Assembly (NCBI RefSeq): GCF_900104605.1
Contig: NZ_LT629960.1
Span: 620,001-684,000, forward strand
Length of the DNA: 64,000 bases
From: Tidjanibacter massiliensis
GTDB taxonomy: Bacteria; Bacteroidota; Bacteroidia; Bacteroidales; Rikenellaceae
Reading direction: 5' to 3'
Shown: positions 61,698-64,000 of the stretch, one piece after another
How the letters are laid out: the number at the start of each line of letters is the position of its first letter
Position numbering within the stretch: the first letter of the stretch is position 1
Translations under genes and position numbers: made by a program
The notes under the pieces: generated by a model
The model's database searches: none
Seen by the model: the letters and a program-made list of their open reading frames with translations, nothing else
What the model was told of the DNA's origin: nothing

Positions 61698-63089
61698 ATG
61701 AAAGAAGAGGATAAAAAAAGGAAAAAAAGAGTTTACAAGACACTGATAGGACGTTTTTTCGGTAACGTGCGTGACCGCTTCGACCTCGGCGAGGACAATG
61801 CAACGCAGGCGGAGGTGGAAGCGAGCATCTACAAAGGAGTGGAGTTCCGCGGGACGAACCTGTGGGTGCTCATCTGCGCCACGTTCATCGCCTCGCTCGG
61901 ACTGAACGTAAACTCCACGGCGGTCATCATCGGTGCGATGCTGATATCCCCGCTCATGGGCCCGATAATGGGCATCGGACTCTCCATCGGGATAAACGAT
62001 TTCCAACTGCTGAAAAAATCGCTTCGCAACTTCCTGTGGATGTTTGTAGTGAGCATTATCACCTCGACCGTTTATTTCCTTATATCGCCGTATAGCAGCG
62101 CTCAGAGCGAACTGCTGGCGCGAACGAGTCCCACGACCTACGACGTGCTTATCGCCTTTTTCGGCGGCGTCGCGGGTATGCTGGCCCAAACGCGCCGCGA
62201 CCGTACCGGAACCGTCATATCCGGCGTGGCGATAGCCACCGCACTCATGCCCCCGCTCTGTACCGCGGGATTCGGCATCGCGTCCGGCGAAATCATGTAT
62301 GTACTTGGTGCCTTCTACCTGTTCATCATCAATACGGTATTCATCGCCCTGGCCTCCTATCTCATGGTGATTTTTCTGAAATATGAGAAAAAGACGGCAC
62401 TCGACCAGGCGGCCAGCAAGCGGATGAGACGTTATGTCATTCTCTTTTCCGTCATCATTCTCGTGCCGAGTATGATACTTACTGTCAATATCCTGCGTAA
62501 AACGCAGTTTGAAGCCAACGTAGACAGGTACGTGACGAACGTCTTCCAGTTCAACAAGACGATGCTCGTTGATTACGACGTCCGCTACCGGTACGAAGGC
62601 AGGCAGTCGGCCGTGGAGGTACGCCTCGTCGGCGAACCGCTGTCGCACAACGTAATAGAGAATGCCAGCGCCCAGATGGCCTATTACGGCCTGGAAAACA
62701 CCGAACTGATAGTCCGGCAGGCGGATGAGAACGAACGCATCGATTTCTCCAAAATACAGCACAGTTATGCGGAAATCATAGACGAGAAGAACCGCACCAT
62801 CGCCCGGCTGGAAGAGAGGCTCGCATCCGTGCAGCCGGCGGATACCGTTGCCGCCGGAGATATTTCGCGCGAAATGGCGCACGTCGCCGACCATGTGGGA
62901 CGGGTATCGATGTCGAAACACATATTCTACGACGTACAGGGTGTCCCGACCGACACCGCTCTCGTGGTGACCGTCCGGCCGGACAGCCTCTCGCAGGGAG
63001 CAGTGGAGTACGACCGGATAGAGGGATGGCTGCGCACGAGGCTGAAAACCGATAATGTTATCGTTTACATTGAAGAAGGGGAGGAATGA
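61698..63089 (+). CDS. DUF389 membrane protein
   Basis: A 463-residue protein. A basic N-terminal segment is followed by about six membrane helices (roughly 55-255) with T-A-V-I-I-G-A-M-L-I-S-P-L-M-G-P-I-M-G-I-G, the DUF389 signature, and A-T-A-L-M-P-P-L-C-T-A-G. The C-terminal 200 residues are soluble with a coiled coil (E-I-I-D-E-K-N-R-T-I-A-R-L-E-E-R-L). Function unknown; transport has been proposed for the family. ATG at 61698 is preferred over an upstream TTG. Confidence 0.88.
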   Translation: MKEEDKKRKKRVYKTLIGRFFGNVRDRFDLGEDNATQAEVEASIYKGVEFRGTNLWVLICATFIASLGLNVNSTAVIIGAMLISPLMGPIMGIGLSIGINDFQLLKKSLRNFLWMFVVSIITSTVYFLISPYSSAQSELLARTSPTTYDVLIAFFGGVAGMLAQTRRDRTGTVISGVAIATALMPPLCTAGFGIASGEIMYVLGAFYLFIINTVFIALASYLMVIFLKYEKKTALDQAASKRMRRYVILFSVIILVPSMILTVNILRKTQFEANVDRYVTNVFQFNKTMLVDYDVRYRYEGRQSAVEVRLVGEPLSHNVIENASAQMAYYGLENTELIVRQADENERIDFSKIQHSYAEIIDEKNRTIARLEERLASVQPADTVAAGDISREMAHVADHVGRVSMSKHIFYDVQGVPTDTALVVTVRPDSLSQGAVEYDRIEGWLRTRLKTDNVIVYIEEGEE

Positions 63090-64000
63090 CATAACCGCAG
63101 GCGCAAGTCGGACGCAAAAGGCCGCTTATTACGCCTTGTACTACCTGCTGAAGGCCGTGGGACTGTTGCCGGCATGGTTTCTCTACTATCCGCTGGCAGG
63201 GGTGTGCTACCTGCTCTTGTACTATCTTTTCCGGTACAGACTGCAGGTGACGCGGGACAACTTGCAAAACGCTTTCCCCGAAAAGAGCAGAGAGGAGTTG
63301 CGCCGTATCGAACGGCGGTTCTACAGACATTTGGCTGAAGTATTCATTGATACGATAGACCTGACAAGCATTAGCCGCAGGCAGTTGCGTCGCCGAATGA
63401 TGATAAAGGACGAAGCCGTCCACCGAAAGGAGGTGGAGGGGAAGGACTGGATTGCAGGCATGTCGCACTACGGCTCATGGGAATATTTCATTGCCTATGC
63501 CCTTGGCGACGGAGAGGGCCGGGAAACCATCGGAGTGTACAAAACGCTCCATAACCGGGTGATGGACATGCTTTACCGCAGCATCCGGTCGCGAATGGGC
63601 ATGGAACCCGTCCCCATGTCGGTCATCCTGCGCCATGTAGTCCGCGACCGGCAGCAAGGTATCCGGATGGGGATAGGTCTCATCGCCGACCAGGCGCCTC
63701 CGTGGTTCCATCGGGACTACTGGTACGACTTTCTCGGTCAACCGACTTCGTTTTACGATGGGTTGGAAAACATGGCTTTGCGCTTCGGCATGCCGGTCTA
63801 TTTCGTACACATCGACAAGATACGGCGGGCACACTATACGGCCCGTTTTGAACTCATTTACGACGGGCAGGAGAGGGTAGCGCCGCACGAGATTACGAAG
63901 CGGTATGCCGCGAAACTCGAAGCGATGATACGGCAGCGGCCGGAGTTGTGGCTCTGGTCGCACAGACGCTGGAAACATAAGCCCACTCCAGAAGAACTCG
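63055..64000 (+). CDS. LpxL/HtrB-type lysophospholipid acyltransferase (3' end outside window)
   Basis: About 315 residues are visible. After an N-terminal helix (Y-Y-L-L-K-A-V-G-L-L-P-A-W-F-L-Y-Y-P), R-D-N-L-Q-N-A-F-P-E-K-S and M-S-H-Y-G-S-W-E carry the catalytic HX4E motif of lipid A late acyltransferases, with A-D-Q-A-P further on. It should add a secondary acyl chain to lipid A. The start is uncertain: the only in-frame ATG is at 63055, inside the DUF389 gene, while a strong GGGGAGG site at 63078-63084 points to codons near 63091, where the frame reads ATA. Confidence 0.88.
   Translation, partial: MLSFTLKKGRNDITAGASRTQKAAYYALYYLLKAVGLLPAWFLYYPLAGVCYLLLYYLFRYRLQVTRDNLQNAFPEKSREELRRIERRFYRHLAEVFIDTIDLTSISRRQLRRRMMIKDEAVHRKEVEGKDWIAGMSHYGSWEYFIAYALGDGEGRETIGVYKTLHNRVMDMLYRSIRSRMGMEPVPMSVILRHVVRDRQQGIRMGIGLIADQAPPWFHRDYWYDFLGQPTSFYDGLENMALRFGMPVYFVHIDKIRRAHYTARFELIYDGQERVAPHEITKRYAAKLEAMIRQRPELWLWSHRRWKHKPTPEEL

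Overview
The window comes from a Bacteroidota chromosome, most likely the order Bacteroidales and plausibly Alistipes or a close relative. This is an inference. It rests on the TTTG-N19/20-TAnnTTTG promoters in front of many genes, the rarity of strong Shine-Dalgarno sequences, family content typical of the phylum (DUF4294, DUF4919, MsrB-MsrA fusion, SPOR-like envelope protein, PPi-type phosphofructokinase, a Kdp locus run by a sigma-54 response regulator) and an anaerobe-like toolkit (2-oxoacid:ferredoxin oxidoreductase, flavodiiron protein). No rRNA, transposase, integrase, phage module, CRISPR array or capsule cluster is visible. The content is largely core genome plus one small AT-richer accessory patch.

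Layout. 1-7.2 kb: end of a META-type lipoprotein gene, ridA, a leftward operon hpt-queE-ftsB/divIC-aroQ-flippase, zupT with a tiny membrane protein, and an acetyltransferase-fold protein. 7.2-16 kb: lipocalin, tRNA-Ser(GGA), DUF763, a DUF937-OmpA fusion, tRNA-Gly(CCC), a sirtuin without the zinc ribbon, carbamate kinase, Ohr, and a YtxH / holin-like / small-protein cluster. 16-28.4 kb: flavodiiron protein and thioesterase, PPi-type PFK, YjdI-type ferredoxin, ligA, dapA, a secreted DUF4919 / C11-peptidase pair, an MFS exporter and msrBA.

28.5-38.5 kb is a complete potassium-deprivation locus: NtrC-type regulator, a 31-aa membrane peptide, kdpF, kdpA, kdpB, kdpC, a TorF-type porin, a KdpD reduced to its N-terminal sensor half, and a separate HAMP-PAS histidine kinase. 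No KdpE is present, so the kinase probably signals to the NtrC-type regulator. 38.6-46.8 kb: DUF1848, a frameshifted small membrane gene, and a leftward run of floA, nfeD, a SPOR-like protein, trkH and a membrane sensor with a HAMP domain but no kinase that overlaps trkH by four bases; then mtaB. The window therefore carries two K+ uptake systems, each with its own membrane sensor of similar layout.

46.9-51.5 kb: an orphan metal ABC permease, an LptF/LptG permease, ribBA and fmt. 51.5-53.2 kb: an AT-richer patch with one decayed and one intact lipoprotein gene. 53.3-64 kb: the four-subunit 2-oxoacid:ferredoxin oxidoreductase, gltX, a SIMPL-domain protein, ychF, a conserved protein of unknown function, rsmI, a DUF389 membrane protein and the start of a lipid A-type acyltransferase gene that runs off the window.

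Long perfect hairpins recur at gene ends, several without a clear T-tract. Start codons were moved inside longer open frames wherever conserved N-termini, ribosome sites or promoters required it.
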